DNA from: Mycobacterium terramassiliense
GTDB taxonomy: Bacteria > Actinomycetota > Actinomycetes > Mycobacteriales > Mycobacteriaceae
Assembly: GCF_900157385.1 (NCBI RefSeq)
Contig: NZ_LT717698.1
Location: 107,312-171,311, forward strand
Reading direction: 5' to 3'
DNA: 64,000 bases
A program made the translations under genes and the position numbers. The notes beneath the pieces were generated by a model that was not told the DNA's origin, searched no databases, and was given only the letters and a program-made list of their open reading frames with translations. The number at the start of each line of letters is the position of its first letter. Position 1 is the stretch's first letter. Positions 1 to 7,777 of this stretch are shown piece by piece.

Positions 1-1110
1 GCCGGCGCGCCCCATGATCTGGCGCGCCGCGTCGACCACGTGGTGCATGCCGCCCGCCATCCCGGCCTGGCCGAAGGACAGTTGGCCGCCGGCGGTGTTG
101 AGCGGGAAGTCGCCGCGGTGGGTCAGGTCGTGTTCGGTAACCCATGACATGCCGTCGCCTTTGGCGCAGAAGCCGGCGTCTTCCAGGCTCATCAACACCG
201 TGATGGTGTAGCAGTCGTAAATCGACGCGATATCGACGTCGGTGCGGCCCAGCCCGGCCATCGCGAACGCCCGGTCGGCGGCGCGGGCGATCGGCGTCCG
301 CAACAGGTCTTCGGCGTAGGTAGGCGTCTTGAACGCGATGCGCTCACCGAATCCCTTGATCCACACCGGGCGATGGCGGCTTTGCCGCGCGATGTCGGCG
401 CTGGCGATCAACACCCCGGCTCCCCCGTGCACCCGCATTACCGTCTCGAGCATGTGGATGGGATCGGCGATCATCGGGCTGGCGAGAACGTCGTCCACCG
501 TGATCGGGGTGCCGTGAAAGACCGCGCCCGGATGCGCGCACGCGTTGGTGCGCTGGTCGACCGCGATCTTGGCGACGGCGGCGGGATCGTAGCCGAACTC
601 GGCGGCATAGCGCTGCGCGATTTGGGCGTAGGGCGCGTTTTGGCCCACGTTGCCGTACGGGATCTCGAATTCGGCCTGCGGTGACCCGTAGTTGTTCGAC
701 GATGCCCCATACCAATTGGGGGCGGGTGGCGGCCTCTTGTCGGATTGCGGCTGCGCGGCCGAACCGGGGACCACCGCCAGCACCGCGTCGCAGATGCCGA
801 GCTCCACGGCGGCAGCGGCCCGCCAGACCATCCCCGCCGAGGTGGCTCCGCCAAGGTCGACGCGTTCTCCGAAATCCAGGGCCAGGCCCAGGTATTCGCA
901 CAGCGTGGCGGGCGCGAACATCGCGGATTCGGCGATGCCGTGGGTGAGCAGGCCGTTGACATACGCGGGGTCGACGCCGGCGTCCTCGATGACCAGCTTG
1001 GCCAGCAGCGCGTACTGGTCGAGGGTGAACCGCGCGGGCCCGGTGGGGCGCCGTTGGGCGGGCAGCTCGGCGATGCCGATGATGGCCGCCTCGCCGCGCA
1101 GTCCCGTCAC
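1..1110 (-). CDS. Thiolase-like lipid-transfer protein (Ltp family), 3' end outside window
   Basis: 370 codons are visible; the C-terminus runs off the window. The N-terminus (VTGLRGEAAIIGIAELP) and the late stretch NTAGGQLSFGQAGMAGG are typical of the SCP-x/Ltp thiolase-like family. SIYDCYTITV lies near residue 315, where Ltp2-type aldolases carry a catalytic tyrosine. Family members cleave beta-keto or beta-hydroxy acyl-CoAs; Ltp2 does retro-aldol release of propionyl-CoA from the cholesterol side chain. The GTG start overlaps the stop of the upstream hydratase gene as GTGA, indicating translational coupling. It is the last visible gene of a five-gene operon. Ltp2 needs a DUF35 partner and none is visible here. 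Family confident, substrate inferred. Confidence 0.88.
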   Translation of the reverse strand, partial: MTGLRGEAAIIGIAELPAQRRPTGPARFTLDQYALLAKLVIEDAGVDPAYVNGLLTHGIAESAMFAPATLCEYLGLALDFGERVDLGGATSAGMVWRAAAAVELGICDAVLAVVPGSAAQPQSDKRPPPAPNWYGASSNNYGSPQAEFEIPYGNVGQNAPYAQIAQRYAAEFGYDPAAVAKIAVDQRTNACAHPGAVFHGTPITVDDVLASPMIADPIHMLETVMRVHGGAGVLIASADIARQSRHRPVWIKGFGERIAFKTPTYAEDLLRTPIARAADRAFAMAGLGRTDVDIASIYDCYTITVLMSLEDAGFCAKGDGMSWVTEHDLTHRGDFPLNTAGGQLSFGQAGMAGGMHHVVDAARQIMGRAG

Positions 1111-1562
1111 GACGGCGCTCCGCGTCGGGGCAGCTCGACCGTCGCGGTCCCGGGCATCAGCACGGTGGCGTCGCGGCGGCCGGAGATCTCGAGATCCACC
1201 AGCCCCGCGCCGGTTTCGCCGAGGCGCTTGCCGGTGACTTCGCCACCGAAGCTGAGCGACTGGCCGGGATAGGCGACCGCCCGGTTCTGCACCGAGAAGG
1301 ACACCAGGCGGCCGCGCCCACCGATCCAGTCACCGATGGCGCGGGCCAGCAGCGCCGCCTGCAGCGGGCCCTGGACCAACACGTCGTCGTAGCCTTCCAC
1401 CGAGCGGGCCCACTCCTTGTCGTAGTGGATGCGGTGGCCGTTGTAGGTGGCGGCGCTGAAGAAGAAGAGCTGCGTCTCGTCGACGGTGACGGTCAGCGTC
1501 GGCATGTGGTCGCCGACGGCGATGTCGTCATAGAACACCTGCGGATCGGTCGTAGGGGTCAC
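1107..1562 (-). CDS. MaoC-like hotdog enoyl-CoA hydratase subunit
   Basis: 151 residues, starting at the GTG preceded by AGGAG (VTPTTDPQVFYDD). The segment from FFFSAATYNGHRIHYDKEWA onward is a MaoC hot-dog signature: a hydratase-type helix with N and H, then DVLVQGPLQAALLARAI. Such proteins hydrate trans-2-enoyl-CoA thioesters and often pair with a second hotdog subunit. The adjacent upstream gene encodes exactly such a partner, as in ChsH1-ChsH2 of cholesterol side-chain degradation. It sits 8 bases behind that partner and overlaps the thiolase gene by four bases. This is probably the catalytic half, because the hydratase H is present here. Confidence 0.87.
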   Translation of the reverse strand: MTPTTDPQVFYDDIAVGDHMPTLTVTVDETQLFFFSAATYNGHRIHYDKEWARSVEGYDDVLVQGPLQAALLARAIGDWIGGRGRLVSFSVQNRAVAYPGQSLSFGGEVTGKRLGETGAGLVDLEISGRRDATVLMPGTATVELPRRGAPS

Positions 1563-1570
1563 GCGTGCTC

Positions 1571-2071
1571 CTAGGGACGGGCGATCATCGAGGTCGAGGC
1601 TTCGGCAAGCAATTCGCGGTTCTGGTTGCGGTACACCGTGTGCCAGGTGACCAGGACGAATCTGCCCGAGCGGCCTTGCTTTTCGACGATGGACTCGATG
1701 GTGCGGATCATCTCGATCTCGTCGCGGTGGTAGGCCGGCAGGTGGAAGGCGAAGCTCTCCCCGCCGGCCATCCGCTTGGGGGCGCGGGGAAACGCGAGGC
1801 TGCCGGAGACCGCGCCGGAGGATCCGTCGGGCCGCAGCGCCTCGAGGTGCGTGACGCCGAGCACGGCGTATTGCAGGAACAGAGGGGGACAGATGATGTC
1901 GCGAAACCCGTTGGCGCGCGCATACTCCGGGTCGAACCACAGCGGGTTGTGGTCACCGACGGCGGCCGCCCAGCGCTGCCAATCGCGCCGGTTCACCTCC
2001 CCCGTGGCCGATGCGGCGACGGTGCCCACCCGCAACGCCGATTCGGCGTCGATCAGGGAGTGCTCACCCAC
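1571..2071 (-). CDS. MaoC N-terminal-like (FAS1-type dehydratase) hotdog subunit
   Basis: 166 residues. RRDWQRWAAAVGDHNPLWFDPEYARANGFRDIICPP is the N-terminal dehydratase-like hotdog signature (motif residues D, N, P and the following FRDIICPP loop). It resembles the hotdog half of ChsH2 but stops without a DUF35 zinc-ribbon/OB domain, which ChsH2 uses to bind Ltp2. It likely forms a heteromeric enoyl-CoA hydratase with the product of the next gene. Its start overlaps the end of the acyl-CoA dehydrogenase gene by eight bases, so it belongs to the same operon. Substrate unknown; a large ring-bearing acyl-CoA is inferred from the operon layout. Confidence 0.85.
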   Translation of the reverse strand: MGEHSLIDAESALRVGTVAASATGEVNRRDWQRWAAAVGDHNPLWFDPEYARANGFRDIICPPLFLQYAVLGVTHLEALRPDGSSGAVSGSLAFPRAPKRMAGGESFAFHLPAYHRDEIEMIRTIESIVEKQGRSGRFVLVTWHTVYRNQNRELLAEASTSMIARP

Positions 2072-3197
2072 GCGCGTCCTCCTTCAAAGTCTCTTCCAGC
2101 GTCTGTTCCAGCCAAGCCGCGGCGACGTCGGCGCCGCCGCCGAGCGTCGCACCCAGCCGTGACCGTTCGCTCCAGAGGTGCAGGTCGGTCTCGGTGACGT
2201 AGCCCATCCCGCCGTGCAATTGGTGGGCGTCCTGGGTGATCAGCCTCGCCGCGGCCGCGGCATGCATGCGTGCGATCGCCGTCTCCCTGCTCGCCAGGTG
2301 GCCGCGTCCCAACCAGAAGACCGCCGAATGCGCCGCCAATCGCGCGGCGGCCAGGGCGATGTGCATGTTGGCGATCAGGTGCTGCGCCGCCTGGAATGAC
2401 GCGATGGGGCGGCCGAACTGGTGACGCAGCTTGGTGTAATCGACCGTGCGGTCCAGCACCGCCTCTCCGACGCCGACCAGGTCGAGCGAGCCCATCGCCA
2501 CCGCCGTGTTCGCGACGCGCCGCAGCACCGCCTGGTCGGCCTCACCGAGCAGCGCGTCGGCGTCGGCGACCACGTCATCGAAGCGCACGGTGAACGCCCG
2601 GTGACCGCCCGCCATGGCCAGCGGCTCCGCGGCCACCCCGGCCGCGTGCGCGTCCGCGGCGAAGGCCAGGGTGCGCCCGGAAGCGGCCGCCGACACCACG
2701 ATGAGGTCGGCGACGTCGGCGTCGGCGACGTAGTCCGCGCTTCCGGTGAGGCGCCAGGCGCCGCTGGAGTCGAGCTGGGCCGACACCGCGGGCGAAACGA
2801 CGGCGGCATCGCGCGCGCTCCACAGCGCCGTCGTTCCGCGGACACCGCCGCTTGTCAGCGGCGGCAGCCACCTGGCCTTCGCCTCCGGCGGCGCCAGCCG
2901 ATCGATCGCCAGCGCTGCCGCGACGGAGCTGTGCACCGTCGTGGGGCACAGCGCGCGACCCGCCTCGGTGTAGAAGACGGCGAGATCCTGCAGCGAGCCA
3001 CCGGAGCCGCCGTATCGCTCGGCAATGGCGAGCCCGAAAACACCGGCGTCCGACAATGCCTTCCACAGGGCCGGGGTGGTACGGTCGGCGCCGGGTTCAC
3101 GCAGCCCGCGCACCAGCCCGACGGTGCTCTCCGCCGCCAGCAGCGCGCGCAGCATCGAGGCGAACTCGCGCCGCTCGGCGCTGGGCCTAACGTCCAT
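2064..3197 (-). CDS. Acyl-CoA dehydrogenase, FadE28-like subunit
   Basis: 377 residues with full acyl-CoA dehydrogenase architecture: N-terminal helical domain containing GVFGLAIAERYGGSGGS, a beta domain around residues 120-210, and the C-terminal helical domain with KLRHQFGRPIASFQAAQH and QLHGGMGYVTETDLHLW. It overlaps the preceding dehydrogenase gene by eleven bases. Adjacent pairs of this type in mycobacterial steroid loci form alpha2-beta2 heterotetramers with one FAD site per dimer, so this is probably the partner of the next entry. FAD-linked alpha,beta-desaturation of an acyl-CoA is expected. Family certain, heterodimer inferred. Confidence 0.9.
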   Translation of the reverse strand: MDVRPSAERREFASMLRALLAAESTVGLVRGLREPGADRTTPALWKALSDAGVFGLAIAERYGGSGGSLQDLAVFYTEAGRALCPTTVHSSVAAALAIDRLAPPEAKARWLPPLTSGGVRGTTALWSARDAAVVSPAVSAQLDSSGAWRLTGSADYVADADVADLIVVSAAASGRTLAFAADAHAAGVAAEPLAMAGGHRAFTVRFDDVVADADALLGEADQAVLRRVANTAVAMGSLDLVGVGEAVLDRTVDYTKLRHQFGRPIASFQAAQHLIANMHIALAAARLAAHSAVFWLGRGHLASRETAIARMHAAAAARLITQDAHQLHGGMGYVTETDLHLWSERSRLGATLGGGADVAAAWLEQTLEETLKEDARG

Positions 3198-4365
3198 ACG
3201 AGGGCATTCCGTGGCCGCGCTGGGCGATGATGTCGCGCAGGACCTCGTTGGTGCCGCCGCCGAAACGCATCAACGGGGCGACCCGGTACAGCCGTTCGAA
3301 CGTGCCGGCCAGCGGCGCGTCCTGGCCGCGATGCGCGAGCAGTCCGTCGGGCCCCAACAGATCCAGCGCCAGGTCGGCGATGCGCTGACGCAGTTCGCTG
3401 GTGAAGACCTTCTCCACGCTGACCTCCACGGTGGGGATGACACCGCCGTCCAGGATCGACGCGGCCTCGTAACCCATCAGCGCGGCCACCTCCACGTCGG
3501 CTTCGGCGAGCGCCAGGCGACGCCGCAGCGCCGGGTCGTGCGCGGGCACCGTGCCGTCACGGCGTGGGCTGCGCGCCAGCCGATGCAAGTCGTCGACGGC
3601 GCGGCGCAGGTCGCCCGCGTTGGTCAGCGCGCCACGTTCGAGATCGAGGGCGCCGGTGATGTACGTCCACCCCCGATTGACTTCGCCGATCAGGTTGGTA
3701 ACCGGGACCCGCACGTCGCGGAAGTGCACCTCGTTGGTGCGATAGCCAGACCACGCGTAGAGCGGGCGGATCTCGACGCCCGGGCTGTCGATCGGCACGA
3801 TGATGACCGAAATCCCCCCGTGCCGCGCCGCATCGGGATCTGTTCGCACACACAGCCATTCGTGGGTGGCGCGCTGCGCCCCGCTGTTCCATATCTTGGT
3901 GCCGTTGATCACCCATTCCCGGCCGTCGAGCGTCGCCCGGGTGCGCAGGTTCGCCAGATCGGTTCCCGCATCGGGTTCGGAATAGCCCACGGCGCAGATC
4001 ATTTCGCCCTTGGCGATCGGCGGCAGCCATTCGTTCTTGTTCTGCTCGGTGCCGTGGCGCATGATCATCGGCGCCACCGAGGTGACCGTGAGGTCGGGTC
4101 CGGGCACACCCCAGTACTCGAACTCGCTCATCAGCAGGTGCTGATGAACGGCGCCCAACCCGAGGCCGCCGTACTCGCGCGGCCAGTTCAGCCCGAACCA
4201 GCCTTTCTCCCCGATCTTGCGGCGAAACCGTGTTACCTCGCCGTCGGGCAGCTCCAGATCATGCTGGGCGAGCTCGGCGCGCAATCCGGCGGTGACGTTC
4301 TGCCGGAGGAAACCCCGAACCTCGGCCAGCCAAGCCCGTTGCCCGGCGTCGAGTTCGAAATCCAT
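3187..4365 (-). CDS. Acyl-CoA dehydrogenase, FadE29-like subunit
   Basis: 392 residues from the ATG of MDFELDAGQRAW; the upstream sequence has a G-rich Shine-Dalgarno-like stretch, and longer in-frame versions would add a non-conserved leader. Motifs include GYSEPDAGTDLANLRT (FAD/acyl contact) and a C-terminal FGGGTNEVLRDIIAQRG. The FGGG form, rather than the YEG found in classical homotetrameric enzymes that carry the catalytic Glu there, resembles FadE29 of the cholesterol side-chain operon. This is the first gene of the operon and is transcribed divergently from a TetR gene, its likely regulator. Confidence 0.9.
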   Translation of the reverse strand: MDFELDAGQRAWLAEVRGFLRQNVTAGLRAELAQHDLELPDGEVTRFRRKIGEKGWFGLNWPREYGGLGLGAVHQHLLMSEFEYWGVPGPDLTVTSVAPMIMRHGTEQNKNEWLPPIAKGEMICAVGYSEPDAGTDLANLRTRATLDGREWVINGTKIWNSGAQRATHEWLCVRTDPDAARHGGISVIIVPIDSPGVEIRPLYAWSGYRTNEVHFRDVRVPVTNLIGEVNRGWTYITGALDLERGALTNAGDLRRAVDDLHRLARSPRRDGTVPAHDPALRRRLALAEADVEVAALMGYEAASILDGGVIPTVEVSVEKVFTSELRQRIADLALDLLGPDGLLAHRGQDAPLAGTFERLYRVAPLMRFGGGTNEVLRDIIAQRGHGMPSYGR

Positions 4366-4484
4366 CCCGGCCCACCTCACCCTTCCATCAGGCGGCGTCA
4401 GCGTAACGCCACGGCGAAATTCCGTGCGCCATTTCGGCCCGACGTTACGCCCGGCGCGCCGGTAGGGACCGGCGGCCCATTTCG

Positions 4485-4534
4485 CTGACACTCGTCATTG
4501 ACAGGTGGCAGCGAATCTCGATAGGTTTGCTGAC
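4485..4534 (+). promoter_or_regulatory. SigA-like promoter and putative TetR operator
   Basis: TTGACA at 4498-4503 is followed 18 bases later by TAGGTT (4522-4527), and the GTG at 4535 lies seven bases further, fitting a leaderless transcript. An imperfect dyad CTGACA (4485-4490)/TGACAG (4499-4504) covers the -35 box and could be the TetR operator, controlling this gene and the divergent dehydrogenase operon. Promoter spacing is seen directly; operator function is inferred. Confidence 0.55.
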
Positions 4535-5137
4535 GTGGGCACGCAGGTTCTCAATGCCCGGGAGGCCCAGCGGCTGCAGACCCGGGCCCGCCTGTTCGAG
4601 GCAGCGGTCGCCGAGATCGGCCGGACCGGACTGGCGGGCACGGACGTCGCCGCCATCGCCGCGGCCGTGGGCGTCGCGCGGGGCACGTTTTATTTCCATT
4701 TCCCCACCAAGGAGCACGTCCTGGTCGAGCTGGAGCGCAACGAGGAAGCCAAGATCGTGGCGCGGCTCGCCAGCCAGACAGACCACCGCGGCGACCTGAT
4801 GTCGATGCTCACTTCGCTGGTGCGCCAAGTGCTCGCAGCCGAGAAGCGGCTGGGCCCCGTCGTTTTCAGGGACATGTTGGGGCTGCACTTCTCCGCGACG
4901 CGCCCGGTCGAGGACGGGCCCGGCGAGCATCCGCTGGCCGGGTTCGTCATCGCCGCGATCACCCAAGCCCAAGGCGCGCGGCGGCTGCCCCGGGATGCGG
5001 ACGCACGCGAGCTCGGCGTGATCTTCCTGACCGGGCTGTTCGCGTTGCTGGCCACGGGCGGAACGGAGCTCGGGGACCGCGCGGCGCTCTTGGACCGCTA
5101 CGTGAAGACCATCGTCCACGGAATGGAGGCATCATGA
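4535..5137 (+). CDS. TetR/AcrR family transcriptional regulator
   Basis: 200 residues from GTG 4535. The DNA-binding helix-turn-helix is clear: ARLFEAAVAEIGRTGLAGT, then VAAIAAAVGVARGTFYFHFPTKEHVLVEL, followed by a helical ligand domain. I chose 4535 over a GTG ten codons upstream because it sits immediately after a good -10 hexamer and suits leaderless translation. It is divergent from the FadE/MaoC/Ltp operon and overlaps the next gene as ATGA. It probably represses both flanking transcripts in response to an acyl-CoA or related ligand (inference). Confidence 0.88.
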   Translation: MGTQVLNAREAQRLQTRARLFEAAVAEIGRTGLAGTDVAAIAAAVGVARGTFYFHFPTKEHVLVELERNEEAKIVARLASQTDHRGDLMSMLTSLVRQVLAAEKRLGPVVFRDMLGLHFSATRPVEDGPGEHPLAGFVIAAITQAQGARRLPRDADARELGVIFLTGLFALLATGGTELGDRAALLDRYVKTIVHGMEAS

Positions 5138-5958
5138 CCGGCACGGGTATCGAGGGTTACCGGGAGTACCTCGCGAATCGGGACGGCGACGCCGATCTGC
5201 TGCATCGCCGACTCGCCAACCGCGAGGAGTTTTTCGCATCGCTGGAGGCCGACCCCGTTCGCTCCGACCGGCCGATCGATCGGCAGGTGTTCCTGCGCAA
5301 TCTGCGCCGCCGCCGCCCCGAGCCGGGGCTTCCCCGCGAGATGCTGTTCCTGCTCGCCACCGCGAAACTGAACCAGGCGGAGCGATTCGGCGTGGACCTG
5401 GGCGATACCTACGGGCGCATCGGCGGCGAGGACAAGCCGCCCGAGGGCGTGTACCTCGCGCTCGAGGAGCACTATCACACCCGCCTGCTGGCCTACGTGC
5501 TCGACGCGTTCGGCCTGCCGTTCCACGTTGTGGTGCCGCCGTTCGTGATGCGGCAGTTCGTGAAGATGGAGGTGTTTCTGCCCGAGCGTTTCGGCTTCCC
5601 CTTTGTGGGCGCCGCGGAAATGGCCGGCTGCATCATGTTCGACGAGCTGCGCCGCGTCGGCGTCGAATTGTTCGCCGACGAGCCGGAGGTGGCCGCGCGG
5701 ATCGACCGGCTCTACGCCGAGATCCTCACCGACGAACTGGGCCACGTCGGGTACTGCGCGGCGCGCTGCAGCCGCTCCGAGCGAGCGTTAATGCGTTGGC
5801 TCTATCCGCTTTTCGGACGCCTCTTCGCTCGTCAGACCGCCGAGATCAGCCTGCTCACGGACCCCGCGAAGCTCCGTGCCCGTCTCCGCGAGCCCTTTGA
5901 CGTCGAAGGGCTGGCCGCCGGCGTGTCGAACGAAACGTTCGTCGCCGCGCGGCCCTGA
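5134..5958 (+). CDS. Ferritin-like diiron protein of unknown function
   Basis: 274 residues, mostly helical. Putative metal ligands follow the four-helix diiron pattern: E83, an ExxH at E112/H115 (in LEEHYHTRLL), E162, and a second ExxH at E201/H204 (in TDELGHVGYC). Such cores occur in ferritin-like oxygenases, hydroxylases and rubrerythrins. Its start overlaps the TetR stop (ATGA), so the two are co-transcribed and it may act on the substrate of the divergent acyl-CoA operon. No specific family name is recognised. The gene ends one base before the convergent LysR gene. Confidence 0.7.
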   Translation: MTGTGIEGYREYLANRDGDADLLHRRLANREEFFASLEADPVRSDRPIDRQVFLRNLRRRRPEPGLPREMLFLLATAKLNQAERFGVDLGDTYGRIGGEDKPPEGVYLALEEHYHTRLLAYVLDAFGLPFHVVVPPFVMRQFVKMEVFLPERFGFPFVGAAEMAGCIMFDELRRVGVELFADEPEVAARIDRLYAEILTDELGHVGYCAARCSRSERALMRWLYPLFGRLFARQTAEISLLTDPAKLRARLREPFDVEGLAAGVSNETFVAARP

Positions 5959-6858
5959 CTACCGGCCCCGCCAGCCGCCGGCGGCCAGCTCCAGCAGCCG
6001 GACGACCGCGTCGTCGGCCCGTGCCCGGTGCACGGCGACGATCCGGGTGATGAGGCTGGGCAGGTCGTCGCAAAGCCTGCGATACACGATCTGGGGGTGC
6101 CGCATCGCCAGCATCTGCTCGGGGACGAGGCAGGCGGCAAGCCCGGCGATGGGGTACGCCATCATTGCCGACAATTCGTCGGTGTACGCCGCGACGCGAG
6201 GACTCACGCCGGCCTCGCGAAATGCGCTGAGCAACTGGGTGGCGACTCCGGGGAGCGACTGCCGCGACGGCAGCACGACCGGCTCATCGCGCAGGTCGGC
6301 CAGCGCCACCGAGCGTTTCCCGGCCAGCCGGTGCTGCTTCGGCAGGACGACCACCGTTCTCTCGCGGCCGATTTCGCCGACGACCACTCCGTCGCCGCCC
6401 TCGACAGGACCGCGAGTGAAGGCCACATCGAGTTGGCCGGACCGAACCGCGTCGGGCATGTGGGCGGTTCGCGTCTGAACCAGGTGCAACGTCAGCTCGG
6501 GCAGCGCGTCCGCGCTCGCGCGGAGCAGGCCGGGCACGAACCGGTAGGCCAGGCTGACCGCGAAGCCGATGTGGACCACGCCCTCCAGGCCGGCCGCGAC
6601 CCGCCGGGTGCGCCTGATGGCCGCTTCGTGCGCGGCGCTCAGGCGCTCCGCATCCTCACGAAACGAACGCCCGGCGGCGGTCAGCTCGACCCCTCGCGGG
6701 CTGCGGTCGAACAACGTGACGCCCATAGCCCGTTCGAGTCGCTGGATCGCCTGGGTCAGCGGCGGCTGGGTCATCGACAGGCGCCGCGCCGCGCGGCCGA
6801 TGTTGCGCTCGTCGGCCACCGCGAGGAACTGCTCGAGAAGCCGTTGGCTCAATTCCAT
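5959..6858 (-). CDS. LysR family transcriptional regulator
   Basis: 299 residues, the usual LTTR length. N-terminal winged HTH: MELSQRLLEQFLAVADERN, then GRAARRLSMTQPPLTQAIQRLE; a periplasmic-binding-like effector domain follows from about residue 90. ATG 6858 gives the canonical start; another in-frame ATG four codons upstream is possible. Both ATGs lie inside a perfect dyad (6855-6874), suggesting autoregulation. It is divergent from the carboxymuconolactone decarboxylase-like gene, its likely target. Effector unknown. Confidence 0.9.
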   Translation of the reverse strand: MELSQRLLEQFLAVADERNIGRAARRLSMTQPPLTQAIQRLERAMGVTLFDRSPRGVELTAAGRSFREDAERLSAAHEAAIRRTRRVAAGLEGVVHIGFAVSLAYRFVPGLLRASADALPELTLHLVQTRTAHMPDAVRSGQLDVAFTRGPVEGGDGVVVGEIGRERTVVVLPKQHRLAGKRSVALADLRDEPVVLPSRQSLPGVATQLLSAFREAGVSPRVAAYTDELSAMMAYPIAGLAACLVPEQMLAMRHPQIVYRRLCDDLPSLITRIVAVHRARADDAVVRLLELAAGGWRGR

Positions 6859-6874
6859 ATGCAACAGCATATGG
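6855..6874. promoter_or_regulatory. Perfect 7-bp inverted repeat at the LysR start
   Basis: Arms CCATATG and CATATGG separated by six bases. It covers the LysR start codon and faces the divergent promoter of the gene at 6955. LysR regulators bind dyads in such intergenic regions; assignment as the operator is inferred. Confidence 0.5.
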
Positions 6875-6954
6875 AGTCCGGCACAAGAACGTATTGGACG
6901 ATATCGCCTCCGCGTCGTTGACTGGAAGCACGAGGAAAAGGGAGGGGCCGATCC

Positions 6955-7524
6955 GTGAGTGACACATCCGATTTCGGCACATTCGGCCGGTTCGTCGAGA
7001 CGCCGGTGGCCCAGATGCCGCCGGAAATGAAGGCGGCCTACGACTTCACCCGCGAACTGCGCGGACTGGTGCCCGGCCCGCACAAGATCTGGCTCGCCAA
7101 CCCCGCCCTGGCCAGGACGATCGTGCCGACCGGCGCCTACTTCCAGCGCCAATCCACGTTGACGAAGGCGGAGATCGAGATCGCCACCAACATCGTCAAC
7201 GGACGCTGGCGTTCGCCGTACGCCAACTACGAGCACGAGATCATCGGAGAGCGCGCCGGACACCTCGACGCGCGCCGGGTCGAGGCCCTGATCGCCGGGC
7301 TACCCACGTCGTTCGAGGACCCGCGCCAACAAGTCGTCTATGAGCTCGCGTCGGCGCTGGTCGCCCCGCGCGTCGTACCCCTGGGGATGTACCGGCGCGC
7401 CAAGGAGTTGCTCGGTGATGCCGGCATCGTGGACGTCGCGGTGCTGCTGGGCTGGTTCACCATGGTGTGTATGACGCTGGGAGCGTTCGACGTTCCGGCC
7501 GACGCCGACGGGTTGGACCAGTGA
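6955..7524 (+). CDS. Carboxymuconolactone decarboxylase (AhpD-like) family protein
   Basis: 189 residues, GTG start behind GGGAGGGG. The motif ...AEIEIATNIVNGRWRSPYANYEHE resembles the CMD/AhpD helix pair, but the CxxC-H catalytic motif of AhpD peroxidases is replaced by RWRSPYANYEH, so a disulfide peroxidase role is unlikely. Members of this subgroup are often called 4-carboxymuconolactone decarboxylase-like with unknown substrate. It is divergent from LysR and begins a run with an SMP-30-like protein and an alpha/beta hydrolase, a lactone-type metabolic context. Confidence 0.78.
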   Translation: MSDTSDFGTFGRFVETPVAQMPPEMKAAYDFTRELRGLVPGPHKIWLANPALARTIVPTGAYFQRQSTLTKAEIEIATNIVNGRWRSPYANYEHEIIGERAGHLDARRVEALIAGLPTSFEDPRQQVVYELASALVAPRVVPLGMYRRAKELLGDAGIVDVAVLLGWFTMVCMTLGAFDVPADADGLDQ

Positions 7525-7769
7525 GCGCCGTCGAGCGCGCGCCGGGCGGTCGACTGGCGCTGTTCGGTCCCGGCGCGGGACGTGACCCGCTGGACAAGAC
7601 GGCCGCCCGGCACGCCACAGCGCTGACCACCGCCCGCCACGTCGATGACCGTCAACCGCCACGCCGCGCAAACGTTCGGCGCCGCGGGCCTTTCCAGGGC
7701 CGCCACGCTGGCGGGCACCGATCACGCGGTCTGCGCCATTCGCAACGCGTTCGAGAAACCCGAGCTTAA
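7521..7769 (+). CDS. Doubtful small ORF between CMD and SMP-30 genes
   Basis: A GTG overlapping the CMD stop (GTGA) opens an 82-codon frame beginning VSAVERAPGGRLALFGPGAG. The first half looks protein-like while the second half becomes arginine-rich, and a different frame from about 7645 (MTVNRHAAQTFGAAGLSRAA) then looks better. This may be a frameshifted or decaying gene. I recognise no family. The next gene has its own AAGGAG site at 7768. Confidence 0.25.
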   Translation: MSAVERAPGGRLALFGPGAGRDPLDKTAARHATALTTARHVDDRQPPRRANVRRRGPFQGRHAGGHRSRGLRHSQRVRETRA

Positions 7770-7777
7770 GGAGCGCC

